Position numbers and translations under genes: made by a program. Of a DNA stretch of 64,000 nt, positions 11,549 to 20,274 are shown piece by piece; position 1 is the stretch's first letter; each line of letters opens with the position of its first letter. The stretch is from Siderastrea siderea (Eukaryota; Cnidaria; Anthozoa; Scleractinia; Rhizangiidae). The notes beneath the pieces were generated by a model. It saw nothing but the letters and a program-made list of their open reading frames with translations. It had not been told where the DNA came from and made no database searches. The stretch spans positions 37,066,401 to 37,130,400 of the forward strand of contig OZ034970.1 of assembly GCA_964030785.1 (NCBI GenBank), given 5' to 3'.

Positions 11549-14500
11549 TCACTGGTATCCATAGGGGTAGGTCTTGAAGGTGCGGGGATCGATGACTCGT
11601 TTGTTGCAGACTAACTGATAGAACTTGCTGCTTGGTCGGGTGTACAGTTGGTAGTTTGTTGGATTCCGTACAATTTGGTGGGAGTTGATCACCTGGTTTT
11701 GGCGAGGGTTGGGAAGGGGTCTTTCTATTTCATCTTTGACATTCTGACGCATGACGTCGTAATTCAACTGGGTGTGTCCTTCACTGTTGAGTCGGAAGCC
11801 TCTGACCTTGCATTCCACCTTTCCTTTATTAGTAGTATACCCGTAGTTCTTGGGTCCTCCACTGACAAATTCTTGGATGTATTCATCATCAGCTAATTCG
11901 GAGGCGAAGTCCCCTAGATAAGAACCCAAGGTAGGTTGGAATTGAGTGGGTGTTTCCTCCAGGTAGATGACGGAGTCGGTGTCAAAGTAGAGGACTCTTT
12001 CCCCTAAGGCTTCCAGGGCGTCATACAATTTAAGGCGGGCGTGGCAGGTGGTGAAGCAGGCCACAAAAATGTTGAGGTTGGGTGAGACGCGGATGTCCTC
12101 TTTTTGGTTTTCGTAGTGCACCTCAACCATGTTGTTATTGATAACGGACACGTGACGTACGTCTAAGGCATCTGTATCCAAGAAACAGTGGAAGGCATGA
12201 GGATCATCAAAGGCTTGGATTTGGGTCTTGTTGAGGCGTTGTCCAAACTTGCCCCACATGGAGTTCAACATCAGCTTGGCTAATGTTCGTAGGCCGGGGT
12301 TGTATTCGATGTTGTCGTATTCTAACTGGATACCCTCCTTCTCATAGTAATCCTGAATGTATTTCCTTTTTTCTTCTTCGGACATGTTTTGTGTAGGCCA
12401 CCCACTAGCTTCTTGTTTGATTTTAAGCCAGGTATTGACATAATCGGCGAAGAGGCCCTCACAGGTTTGTTCAAAATGCCAGACTTCATAGATGTATTGG
12501 ACTTGGTACCCCAATTCGACGGCTTTCTTTAATTCGGGACTGCACCAGGTACTGGTGAGGGCGCGTTGTTCGTCGGGGTGAGGGCAATGATAGGATCTGT
12601 CCAAAAGAGGTTTGTCCATTTCTTCTTCCACACAACGGGCACAGAGGGGAAAGAGCAGTTTGCCGTCATGACGGTAAGGCAGCACGGGATGGTACAATTC
12701 ACGGGGAGGCAGGACTTTGCATTGGATGAGTCCAAAGTACTGGTGTATGTCAGTGTGACCCGGTTGAGAAAGGATGGTGGGATGTCCTTTGGGGTAGGTG
12801 GACTTCTTGTTCACCCACGGGTACAAGGAGGTGACATCGATGTAGTGAATTTTTTGTCCGGGGGTGATATGATGGTAGAGTTTGATGGCATTGGTACGAC
12901 CTCCACAGAAAGCATCCCAAGGTTGAAGAGGTTGGATAAAGTTGAGTTCCCGGACGAAGGAGTCGATCTCTGGTTGGGTTTTTAGGAGGTGCTCCCATTG
13001 ACATCCCCACATTTGAATGACGTTGTACCCTTGTTTGGTAAGCTTTTGGACTTTGTCTTGGGTGGCGTCATAGAGGTCATGCATAGTCAGATCATAGTTG
13101 CGGGGATGTTTTTCGTGGCGATGGGGATAACAGGTAGGGCATCCGTGGGTGAAACACCCTTGAAATTCGTAGACGGTGTGGGTGTCGGGGCAATAACCAT
13201 CCACATGGAAGTTGGTCCCGGGGATCTTATACTCGCCTTCATTTCGGACATGTTGAATGTACTGTGGGTCTGGATTGGCACTGGCCAAGAGATCGGCGGG
13301 GGTAAGATCTTGGAGGGCGCGTTGACGTAGTTGGTGATCGCACCAGGTTAACCAGTGAAGGGCTGGGATGGACTGGTTGATGTTGTTTCTCCAGCCCTTA
13401 TGACCGGCGGGTTCACTGGCAATACTGTTCGGGATCATCCGGTTCATACGTAAATCTCGATTACAAGCGGAGGCAATGGTGACGTGATCGAAGGGATTGA
13501 AGCCTGTTAAGTCTTCAAACATGCGTTTGAAAGTGAGACATCCTTGTTTCAAGAGTCGTACATCGGAGCTGCAATAGTCCAATAACTCTTGTTGAAAATT
13601 AAACACCACACCCTGGTCGCGTTGTTCTTGATGCCAGGTTTCGAAGGCTTGTCTTCCTTCGAGTGACATGGCCTCAGGCATGTAGTAATCGCGTGAGGGG
13701 AGGATGCCCACGTAGTGTTGATACTCATCCTCGGGTCGGTTGAACTTGTGGGGGAAATACCCTTTGCAGAGTTCTGTCAAACCAAAGGTTTTGGGAAACG
13801 CGGAGAGGGGCATCTGGAAGAAACTCATCGAATCGATGAACCGGATGCGATCGTGCTTGATCTCTAAGAGTTTACACCCGTTGCGGAGTTGTTGGACGAT
13901 GCGGTTGTCACTATAGTATTCTTGGATGATAAAGTACCCATCGTACCCTTGAAAATTATGGGCGATGACATTGACTTGACGGGTATCGTGGAGGGTCAAG
14001 GTATCCAACCATTCCAGAAAGTCACGGATACAGGTGGGACCTGGGAAAGGCTTGGGTTCATGGTTGTCTTCGGTTTCGGCCACGACGAGATTCGCAATGT
14101 GTTTTTCCTGGGGTTGCATGGCTTCGATATCAAAGAAGACGTGTAAGGGAGGCAGGTCTTCCTCCTCGTCCTCGGAGGCATGGGGTTCCGCCGCGGCGGC
14201 ACCTCGTTTGGCGCGAGGACCTTTTTGACGGGTCCTCTTTCTCTTCTTTTCGTCTTGAGGTTTGGGGGCTCTTTGTATAAAACAACGGTGGTCGTCACCG
14301 TGGACGTACTGATGACAAGACGGGCAATCCACGTGGTAACAAAGGTGACGTTGAATGCGGGACAAGCCCACATTTTGTTGATAACAGTCAGGGCATCGGT
14401 GTCGTTGAGAGCACACGGAGGACTGGAGGTCCGTGGCGGGTTTGCCCGCGTGGGTCTTGCTGGCATGGGCTTCCAAACACGCGGGTCCGAAAAAGTCCCG

Positions 14501-15691
14501 ATGACACGACTCGCAACGTTGAGTGACTTTAAGGTGTCGGGGGTAAGCATGTTGAAAGTCTGGACAATCTTTCTGTCGACAGGCTCCACACACCTTGTTC
14601 TTGGTGCATCGATGCTTTTCCGCATGGTCATAGGGTTTCCAACAATCCGCACACACATAACTGGACCCGAAAAACCCCGGCAATTTGGTGATGACATCAT
14701 AATGGTCTTGGTTGTGCAACAGGATCAGTTGTTTGTCTCGTAGGGGTCCAAACGTCGTGATGTGGAACGATCGCTGCGCATCGACCAGGATGATTTGGTA
14801 ACCGGTGAGGGACGGAGCTTGACTGAATTGGGTCAAGGCATCATACCCACAGGGACCCCATGGTACCTTGGCCTCGTGATGGAGCAAGAGAGCCAATTCT
14901 TTTTGGAGGGATTTTCCATGTCGAATCGATTCCCATTTCGGGTGCTGGTCCACGCGAGCTTTGGCGGTGACAAGGGCTCTGGCACAGCAGAGTTGATCGT
15001 CGTTGGTAATCCGGATGATGGATTTGGAATTTTTGGTTAACAGGTCCATGGTGGGATGACCTGGTTTCCCACGACGGGGTTTGCCGGTGCCTTGAGGAGC
15101 ATGATGGACTTGAGTGATGGAGACTTGAAAGGAGTCATCCATTTCAAATTGTTCGTTGCTGTTGAGGGCTTGGGCTAAACGTTGGAACAGAGCTTCCACA
15201 CGCTCTGTGTCTCGACGCCATTCACCCGCACGTAATCCCCACCCCTGAAAATTATTGTGCAGGCGATCGGATGCTATTGTAAAGTAGAGTCGATCTTGAT
15301 CGTGGAGGTCGGGGGTGGTGGTTAACACTTGATCGACGGCTCGACGTAATCCATCTTGGAGAGCTTGGGTAATGTTTTGACCTGGAATCAAGGTCCCCCT
15401 TTGACGTAACTGGGTCTTGAAATGACGTTCTTGTACCCCCATGCGATCACTCTTCCGATTCACAAACGGTTCTAAGTCAAATTGGAAGGTAACTTGCGCA
15501 GAGGGATCCAATCCACCCCCGCTTTGTTCCCATTGGTCCAAGGCCTCTTGACAAATGTCGTCGTCACTGTCGGCCATCTCTTCGGTCGAAATCAAAGGTC
15601 CCACACAGGAATTTGTGTCGTCTTCTGAATCACTTATCTCCAAACCGAGGCTGCTTGGCCCCGCCAGATCGTTGTCTTCGTGAGAGGACAT
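11549..15691 (-). CDS. Protein-primed family B DNA polymerase (Polinton pPolB)
   Basis: A 1,380-residue uninterrupted frame. The N-terminal 340 residues are acidic then unassigned. At about 345-470 lies a dense Cys/His zinc-finger cluster (CADC, CGAC, CESC, CPDC, CPSC pairs). A basic/acidic linker follows, then the exonuclease: ExoI FFDIEA at about 519, ExoII AHNFQGYDGYF at about 577, ExoIII YCSSDVRLL near 720. Polymerase motif A is YIDVTSLYPW, motif B LMLNSMWGKFGQ, and motif C YFDTDSVIY, all with canonical residues. The family replicates linear genomes using a terminal protein as primer; the N-terminal part may supply this, which is inference. It diverges from the gene at 15921 across a 229-bp promoter region with a TATA box at about 15725-15735. 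The frame looks functional. Confidence 0.95.
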   Translation of the reverse strand: MSSHEDNDLAGPSSLGLEISDSEDDTNSCVGPLISTEEMADSDDDICQEALDQWEQSGGGLDPSAQVTFQFDLEPFVNRKSDRMGVQERHFKTQLRQRGTLIPGQNITQALQDGLRRAVDQVLTTTPDLHDQDRLYFTIASDRLHNNFQGWGLRAGEWRRDTERVEALFQRLAQALNSNEQFEMDDSFQVSITQVHHAPQGTGKPRRGKPGHPTMDLLTKNSKSIIRITNDDQLCCARALVTAKARVDQHPKWESIRHGKSLQKELALLLHHEAKVPWGPCGYDALTQFSQAPSLTGYQIILVDAQRSFHITTFGPLRDKQLILLHNQDHYDVITKLPGFFGSSYVCADCWKPYDHAEKHRCTKNKVCGACRQKDCPDFQHAYPRHLKVTQRCESCHRDFFGPACLEAHASKTHAGKPATDLQSSVCSQRHRCPDCYQQNVGLSRIQRHLCYHVDCPSCHQYVHGDDHRCFIQRAPKPQDEKKRKRTRQKGPRAKRGAAAAEPHASEDEEEDLPPLHVFFDIEAMQPQEKHIANLVVAETEDNHEPKPFPGPTCIRDFLEWLDTLTLHDTRQVNVIAHNFQGYDGYFIIQEYYSDNRIVQQLRNGCKLLEIKHDRIRFIDSMSFFQMPLSAFPKTFGLTELCKGYFPHKFNRPEDEYQHYVGILPSRDYYMPEAMSLEGRQAFETWHQEQRDQGVVFNFQQELLDYCSSDVRLLKQGCLTFKRMFEDLTGFNPFDHVTIASACNRDLRMNRMIPNSIASEPAGHKGWRNNINQSIPALHWLTWCDHQLRQRALQDLTPADLLASANPDPQYIQHVRNEGEYKIPGTNFHVDGYCPDTHTVYEFQGCFTHGCPTCYPHRHEKHPRNYDLTMHDLYDATQDKVQKLTKQGYNVIQMWGCQWEHLLKTQPEIDSFVRELNFIQPLQPWDAFCGGRTNAIKLYHHITPGQKIHYIDVTSLYPWVNKKSTYPKGHPTILSQPGHTDIHQYFGLIQCKVLPPRELYHPVLPYRHDGKLLFPLCARCVEEEMDKPLLDRSYHCPHPDEQRALTSTWCSPELKKAVELGYQVQYIYEVWHFEQTCEGLFADYVNTWLKIKQEASGWPTQNMSEEEKRKYIQDYYEKEGIQLEYDNIEYNPGLRTLAKLMLNSMWGKFGQRLNKTQIQAFDDPHAFHCFLDTDALDVRHVSVINNNMVEVHYENQKEDIRVSPNLNIFVACFTTCHARLKLYDALEALGERVLYFDTDSVIYLEETPTQFQPTLGSYLGDFASELADDEYIQEFVSGGPKNYGYTTNKGKVECKVRGFRLNSEGHTQLNYDVMRQNVKDEIERPLPNPRQNQVINSHQIVRNPTNYQLYTRPSSKFYQLVCNKRVIDPRTFKTYPYGYQ

Positions 15692-15920
15692 GATCAGATG
15701 AACTCACTGGAGATCGGGGTTCTGTTTTTATAGAGAACAAAAAATGTCACGTGGGAGGGGAAGGAGCCAATCACCTTACCCGGACACAGGGTGTCCTAGG
15801 GAGGGGTGGGACGGGGTGGGGGGACCCCCCTCGCCCCTCTCTAGTTAGGGTCCCTGGTGCATCACGGGAATGAATGAGAGACTATAAAACAGATCGATCC
15901 TCGGGCTGGAACATCTCAAC
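15692..15920. promoter_or_regulatory. Divergent promoter between polymerase and the basic-repeat gene block
   Basis: Leftward TATA (CTCTATAAAA, 15725-15735) lies about 35 bp before the polymerase ATG. Rightward TATA (TATAAAA, 15883-15889) lies about 32 bp before the ATG at 15921. An E-box CACGTG is at 15748-15753, matching those in the TIRs. A run of G/C-rich sequence with a GGGGTGGG tract lies in the middle. Confidence 0.7.
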
Positions 15921-16331
15921 ATGGACTCTCGCCATGAGAATTTGTTAGAGGCCTTTGAAGAGTTCGAGCTCGATTTAGAAGTCGAAGACATTTTGAAGAA
16001 AGTAAAGAGGGAGTTGTTGCTGAAGGACGATCAGTTCGCTGAGTTTGCAGAAAGGTTAAAGGAACTGGAACCCGAAAAAGTCGAAGCCCAGAGACGTCGA
16101 AGAGAACAGGCGGCTCCTTTTCACCCACTGTGCTACCCTCAAATGACCTGTGAGTGGTTTGTGGAGGGGCTCGACTACTGTTGTGACTACTGGAGGTACC
16201 AGTTTAAACGACCACGGACACCTCCGCCAGCACCGCCACCATCGCCCAATGTCCACAGAAAGAGAGGGCCTCCGCCGCAGCAACCGACGACGACGCACGA
16301 CGTACCGACCAAACAACGACGACGACCTTAA
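15921..16331 (+). CDS. Small acidic/Cys-rich protein, unknown function
   Basis: 136 residues, not recognised. The first 60 residues are a highly charged, probably helical segment (EAFEEFELDLEVEDILKKV). Next comes an aromatic/Cys block (HPLCYPQMTCEWFVEGLDYCCDYW), and last a Pro-rich then Arg-rich tail. The start is supported by a TATA box 32 bp upstream. Its 3' end overlaps the next coding frame, which starts at about 16249 in another frame. Its place beside the polymerase on the opposite strand suggests an early regulatory product; this is positional inference only. Confidence 0.6.
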   Translation: MDSRHENLLEAFEEFELDLEVEDILKKVKRELLLKDDQFAEFAERLKELEPEKVEAQRRRREQAAPFHPLCYPQMTCEWFVEGLDYCCDYWRYQFKRPRTPPPAPPPSPNVHRKRGPPPQQPTTTHDVPTKQRRRP

Positions 16332-17467
16332 CGACTACGACTCAAACGATGACGTTGACGACAAGAAGGACGAGGACTATGATCCCGACAACGACTATGA
16401 CCCGAACGATGACGACGACGACGACGACGACGAAACGACAGAGTTACTGACGAAAGACGAACGACTACGGAGACGGAACGCAATCAAAAAAGCTAGGTAC
16501 AATGCCCGCTACCCAGAGAAAGCCCGAGCGAGGAATATTGTGAAAAAAGACAACTACCGAAGTAAGTATCCTGAGAAAGTGCGTGCTGCCAAAAAACGAT
16601 ACCGAGAACAATATCCGGATCGAGTGCGGGAGTCCAAAAGGCGTTATGAGGAGACGCATAAGGAGCAACGGAATGCCTGCAAAAAAAAGATGGGTCCAAA
16701 AGAACCGAGCACGTTGTGCCGAATACGACCGGAAGTATAGAGAGAAACATCGGGAACGTTTGAGAGCCCAAGCGCGTGAATATCGTCAAAAGAATCGTGT
16801 ACGAATATTGGCGTACAAAAGGATGTACAATAAAAGGGCCAAAGCACGGGCGGCTCGTCGGGCATATCGTGCTGCGAACCATGAGAAACTGCATGCGCAA
16901 AGAAGAGAGTACTACTGGGCGAACCGCGAGAGGTTCTTGGAGCTCGCTAAAAGGTACTACTACAACAAAAGGAAGCACGTGCCTCGCCCCAAAACGCCAA
17001 AAACACTGCGGGTGGTATTGACTAATTGTAGGACGCAACCTTCTCTGGAAACGTATTTGAATGACTTTTGTGCCTCCTTACCTTCTGTAGAGAGGCAGAA
17101 AACGGAAGAGAAAATCAAAGCATTAGGGCCCTTGAAACTGACCATTCCCTTGGAAGACTTTAAGAAATCGACGCCTAAAATGTCTGAGAACTTTTCTTTT
17201 TGTGAATCATTTCTAGATTCTTATACTCTCACGGATATGGATTCGGGGGGTGTGCAAGTCACCGACCCCCCTGACTTGGGCCCCCCTGACTTGGAGGACT
17301 TTTCGTCTTTGTTGCAGAACATAACGCCTGACGAGTGGGCCGAGTTACTGAAGGATGTGGAGGACTCTTGTTCCTTTGATTTGGAGGCATTGGTGCCCCC
17401 TGAAGACCTCGTTCATGACATGTCGCCCGATGAGGGCGTTGATTTGATGTTTGATTTGGTGACTTGA
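16249..17467 (+). CDS. Basic-repeat protein with acidic tail, candidate transcription activator (two frames)
   Basis: The first part (16249-16690) has an Arg-rich start, a long Asp-rich block, then repeats of about 14-16 residues resembling YPEKVRAAKKRYREQ. At an A8 run (about 16681-16688) the repeat pattern leaves this frame and continues in the next (YDRKYREKHRERLR, YYWANRERFLELAKRYY), through to 17467. The C-terminal third is acidic and hydrophobic (PPDLEDFSSLLQNI, DEWAELLKDVED) and resembles an activation domain. The continuity of the repeats across the A8 run implies one protein broken by a homopolymer indel, or one made by slippage or splicing. DNA binding by the basic repeats is inference. 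Confidence 0.6.
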
Positions 17468-17670
17468 ACATTCGTCTCAGTATTTGACTGAACCAATGAG
17501 ACAGTGACATTGTTTTTATTTTATCTGGATTAATGTTGTCTACACCACAATGGATTCTGTCTGTCTCCAAATGTGATTGACACTACATCTTGATTGAGAC
17601 AGTAGAACCAACCAATGTGACATTTTTTCATTTTTTATTGACACAACATGTAACTGGTTTGCCATTAAAT
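17468..17670. terminator. Convergent 3' region
   Basis: AT-rich gap between two convergent genes. AATAAA on the minus strand near 17634-17640 could serve the phospholipase gene. A rough direct repeat (GATTGACACTA/AATGTGACATT themes) is present. No gene. Confidence 0.4.
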
Positions 17671-18027
17671 TTACAATTTCAAACGTTTCTTGGCTTGCAT
17701 GATTTTCTTGACCACCCGTTCCGTCTTGTTTTTCTTGCCGGGTAATCGATCAATGGCTTGGATCATCTTGGTATCGGCTTTCCATTTATCTTGCAAATTC
17801 TTAGCACGGCTGTAATCAATGTCGTGTTGCTTAGCAATTTGGTCCAAGCGATTGATCCCTGGATCCCCGCGTTTCAGACGTTTAGCCAAATGCGTGCCAG
17901 GGCCCATGTACTGATACCCAGGCCAATGAAATTCCTTCCCCGTTTTCGCAATCCATTTTTGTACATCCAAGGCCCCTCCTCGTTGGGGGCGTTTCCGTTT
18001 AATACCCCTTTTTCTCTTGGTGGGCAT
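17671..18027 (-). CDS. Parvovirus VP1-like phospholipase A2
   Basis: 118 residues. A basic N-terminus with an RPQRGGAL motif (residues 13-20) precedes a calcium-loop-like YMGPGTH (40-46), a G-D-P segment and the catalytic QHDIDYSRA with His68-Asp69. The C-terminus is Lys-rich. This is the minimal secreted-PLA2 fold found in parvovirus VP1 and in many Polintons, where it probably breaches endosomal membranes during entry. Catalytic His/Asp and the Gly-rich loop are all present. Four bases separate its start from the end of the upstream gene. A related, broken version lies in Polinton-2 (44999-45901). Confidence 0.88.
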   Translation of the reverse strand: MPTKRKRGIKRKRPQRGGALDVQKWIAKTGKEFHWPGYQYMGPGTHLAKRLKRGDPGINRLDQIAKQHDIDYSRAKNLQDKWKADTKMIQAIDRLPGKKNKTERVVKKIMQAKKRLKL

Positions 18028-18030
18028 GTT

Positions 18031-18660
18031 TTAGTCACTGTCGTAATCCAATCGACGTCGTAACTTTTTGCCACGAGCCCAATCTTCCCAACCGGGTAAA
18101 GGTTTCAATCGTTCCACTTCACGAGCGGGTCCTTTGCCTTTGCGACTCTCGGCTAACTTTTTTTCCAAGGTCTTGCGCTGTTCTCGAATGGCTTCTAAAC
18201 GCGACCGGGTATCCCCTCGACTGGTGGATGGGCTCCCTTTCTTGACAATCTTACTGGTAGTGGCTGCTCCTTTGCCTTTCTTGGTTGCAGGGGTAATGGG
18301 AGGTTTGGGAGTCGACGGGCTGCCTTTTATCATGCGCTTCAACCATTGTTCCACGGGTCCCGTCACCAAATCCCCGGCTTCTTCCTCACCTTCTTCGCCT
18401 GGTGGACCACCCGGGGCACCAACCCCCACGCCTCCGGGAAATTGACGAATGCGTTTGGTTAACTTGATCAATTCTTGACTCAACGGTTTGGTTTGAGCAT
18501 TGACCAGGGCGGGAGGTAATTGGGGATTGGCCAACAACACATGTTTTTGGGCGGCGAGCGTCGCGGCTTTGTTCAACAAGGCATTTTCGGTGAGTTCTCC
18601 TTTGTAATATTGAATGAGTTGTTCCAAGTCCTTCTGGGGAATCATGTAGACCTCGTCCAT
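18031..18660 (-). CDS. Polinton accessory protein, unknown function
   Basis: 209 residues. The N-terminal 95 residues are helical and conserved-looking (LEQLIQYYKGELTENALLNKAA, then KPLSQELIKLTKRIRQFPGG). Next comes a Gly/Pro linker and a Ser/Lys-rich, charged C-terminal half ending in an acidic DYDSD. I recognise the N-terminal pattern as recurrent in cnidarian Polintons but know no function. It is packed between the PLA2 and Zn-protein genes, with an overlap at its start, which suggests a structural or virion-associated role. Confidence 0.65.
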   Translation of the reverse strand: MDEVYMIPQKDLEQLIQYYKGELTENALLNKAATLAAQKHVLLANPQLPPALVNAQTKPLSQELIKLTKRIRQFPGGVGVGAPGGPPGEEGEEEAGDLVTGPVEQWLKRMIKGSPSTPKPPITPATKKGKGAATTSKIVKKGSPSTSRGDTRSRLEAIREQRKTLEKKLAESRKGKGPAREVERLKPLPGWEDWARGKKLRRRLDYDSD

Positions 18661-18872
18661 GGTCGTTGACTACAGTCGGGGCAAAGTTCCCCGTCTTCTA
18701 CCGCACGGCAACTCTTACAAAGACGGGCCCTCAAGATGTGTTGGTACTCTCGATACAACAGGTGATATTTATGCTTCCAATAATGACACTCGTCTTTCCA
18801 CTTGTCGGTGGCCCGATTGGCCTCTTGTAACAGAGTCATCCACGTGGCAAGGGTTAACGAACACATTGACAT
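18642..18872 (-). CDS. Small zinc-binding protein
   Basis: 76 residues from the internal Met of a longer frame. A Trp/His-rich helix (WKDECHYWKHKYHLLYREY) is followed by a C-terminal zinc knuckle CKSC-x8-CPDC. The earlier Met (18926) would place the start deep within the neighbouring gene, so the later start is preferred. It overlaps its neighbours by 19 bp on each side. Function unknown. Confidence 0.55.
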   Translation of the reverse strand: MSMCSLTLATWMTLLQEANRATDKWKDECHYWKHKYHLLYREYQHILRARLCKSCRAVEDGELCPDCSQRPWTRST

Positions 18873-19171
18873 AGCACCTCGTGAAGTCCTTGAAACAATC
18901 CGCTTCCTTTTTGTCGGACTAACCACTGACGACGTTTTTTGACGGAATGTCGACGACGCCCCAAATCACGTAGTACCTTTTTATAGGGTTGAAGTTTAGC
19001 CAGCATGGGTGGGGTCACAGGAATCTTGTTTTTTAAAAAGTTCAACACCAATTCACTCACAGCATTGATTTGATCGGCATTGGCATGTTGTAACAACTCT
19101 TGGCGTTTGGAACCATTGGCTTCTTGTAACATGGACCGTAAAAACGGTAATTGACGTCGAAGACGTTGCAT
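18854..19171 (-). CDS. Small basic Polinton protein, unknown function
   Basis: 105 residues. Helical segments AVSELVLNFLKNKIPV and LAKLQPYKKVLRDLGRR are followed by a basic stretch and a hydrophobic GSGLFQGLHEVL end. I recognise the same arrangement as recurrent next to capsid genes in cnidarian Polintons; no enzymatic motif is visible. A TATA-like GTATAAAA lies near 19218-19232, about 50 bp upstream. Confidence 0.6.
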   Translation of the reverse strand: MQRLRRQLPFLRSMLQEANGSKRQELLQHANADQINAVSELVLNFLKNKIPVTPPMLAKLQPYKKVLRDLGRRRHSVKKRRQWLVRQKGSGLFQGLHEVLCQCVR

Positions 19172-19174
19172 CCT

Positions 19175-19342
19175 TTATCGGTGACGACGACGATACCGTT
19201 GATTCGCTTTTTGAATCGTGCGTTTTATACGTTTATCCGTTTCCAAGGCCACGGCTTTCCCCAATCCTGCCATAGCAGGGACCAATAGATTTAAAAAACC
19301 GCCTCGTTGACGACGGCGTCGTCGTCTTCTCCTCCTCACCAT
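19175..19342 (-). CDS. Tiny Arg-rich/hydrophobic protein (55 aa) with QRGG motif
   Basis: The product starts at the Met before an Arg-only run (MVRRRRRRRRRQRGGF). A hydrophobic segment (LNLLVPAMAGLGKAVAL) and a basic tail follow. It resembles adenovirus pX/mu-type core peptides in composition: Arg-rich leader, cleavage-like GG site, hydrophobic or basic mature part. A TATA box (GCTATAAAGAG) lies at about 19385-19395, 45 bp upstream. Homology to pX is not shown. Confidence 0.6.
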   Translation of the reverse strand: MVRRRRRRRRRQRGGFLNLLVPAMAGLGKAVALETDKRIKRTIQKANQRYRRRHR

Positions 19343-19352
19343 GGTCGACCCG

Positions 19353-19667
19353 TCAATAGACGTGCAGGGCTTTGTCTTGTTTGATGGCATCCCGCGTCTC
19401 TTTATAGCCTTGACGGGTATTGCGTTTAAAATCTTGCCACCAACCCCCACCTCGTTGTCGTCGGTAATGTTGTACATTATCGGTAATGCCTTTCAAGGCT
19501 TGACCGCCTAATTTGCCTAAAGCCAGTCCAAACCCAGGCGCTGGGCCTGATAGAAACATACTCATGCCATGGGCAATTTTATCCACCAAACGGGGTTTGC
19601 GACGCATTAAAGCCCCTCCTCTTTGTTTCCTTTTTCTGCGTCGTCGTCGTCTTCGTTGGACGGCCAT
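19353..19667 (-). CDS. Small basic virion-type protein with QRGGAL motif
   Basis: 104 residues: Arg-rich leader, KQRGGALMRRKPRL, a Gly/hydrophobic middle (GFGLALGKLGGQALKGITDN) and a second QRGG near the C-terminus. A clear homologue exists in Polinton-2 (45934-46164), which keeps KRGGALYRRKPTL and QALKGVTDNVKYYRR. Conservation between two distant elements makes it a real gene. The TATA-like AATAAAAAGCC near 19700-19710 lies about 35 bp upstream. A core or membrane-active capsid protein is my inference. Confidence 0.75.
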   Translation of the reverse strand: MAVQRRRRRRRKRKQRGGALMRRKPRLVDKIAHGMSMFLSGPAPGFGLALGKLGGQALKGITDNVQHYRRQRGGGWWQDFKRNTRQGYKETRDAIKQDKALHVY

Positions 19668-20272
19668 GGTTCTAAGAGTGTGGGACTAGGAGGGAGCGGC
19701 TTTTTATTGATCCAATAATCTTTGGGTCTCAAGGGACGAGGACATCCATCTACATAGCATAGGGCTTCCAAGGGTTGGTACACAAAATGACCATGGTAAT
19801 CTTGCACACATCGTTTGGGTAACGGAGGGGTGAAATCCACAATGGTATCATCCAAGGTTTGCATCTTGATTAAAAATCGTTCCAGATCCTCCAAGGGAAT
19901 ACCCCGCACATGGGTTTTCAATTCGGTCAAGGCTTTGGCATAGGTGGTAAACGCAAATCGACTCATGGTCACTTTAAATCGGTATTGTTTAAAATCATTC
20001 CATCCTTTGACCACGGTCCCCACGGCCGCCAAACAGGCTACCAATGTACTGTTTTCCAAAAGGGGACCCGCAATCATGCCAGCGGCCATCAGGAGTAATG
20101 CCATGCCATTGAACAAGGCATTGACACACCTGTAATGATTCAACATTTTTCGATAACACCACCATTGTTGATGATAAAAAGCATACAAGGAATCCATCCG
20201 TTGTAATAATTCCGGGGGGAAGGGAAGTCCATGCTGTTTCGATCCATTCAATAACGACACGACGGTTTTCAT
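19607..20272 (-). CDS. Two-helix membrane protein
   Basis: About 221 residues. One or two adjacent hydrophobic helices (ALFNGMALLLMAAGMIAGPLL, then TLVACLAAVGTVV) lie in the N-terminal half. A soluble C-terminal half contains YAKALTELKTHVRG. The counterpart in Polinton-2 (51132-51613) keeps the hydrophobic hairpin and the sequence YQKTLTEIRTYLRG, so the gene is conserved across lineages. A TATA-like TTATAAAC at about 20321-20333 sits 50 bp upstream. The 3' end overlaps the next gene by 61 bp. Role unknown; a virion membrane protein is possible. Confidence 0.7.
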   Translation of the reverse strand: MKTVVSLLNGSKQHGLPFPPELLQRMDSLYAFYHQQWWCYRKMLNHYRCVNALFNGMALLLMAAGMIAGPLLENSTLVACLAAVGTVVKGWNDFKQYRFKVTMSRFAFTTYAKALTELKTHVRGIPLEDLERFLIKMQTLDDTIVDFTPPLPKRCVQDYHGHFVYQPLEALCYVDGCPRPLRPKDYWINKKPLPPSPTLLEPWPSNEDDDDAEKGNKEEGL

Positions 20273-20274
20273 CC

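Noticed and set aside
12566..15040. Several plus-strand frames of 85-187 codons within the polymerase gene
   Set aside because: They are opposite-strand shadows of an intact 1,380-codon gene with all motifs.
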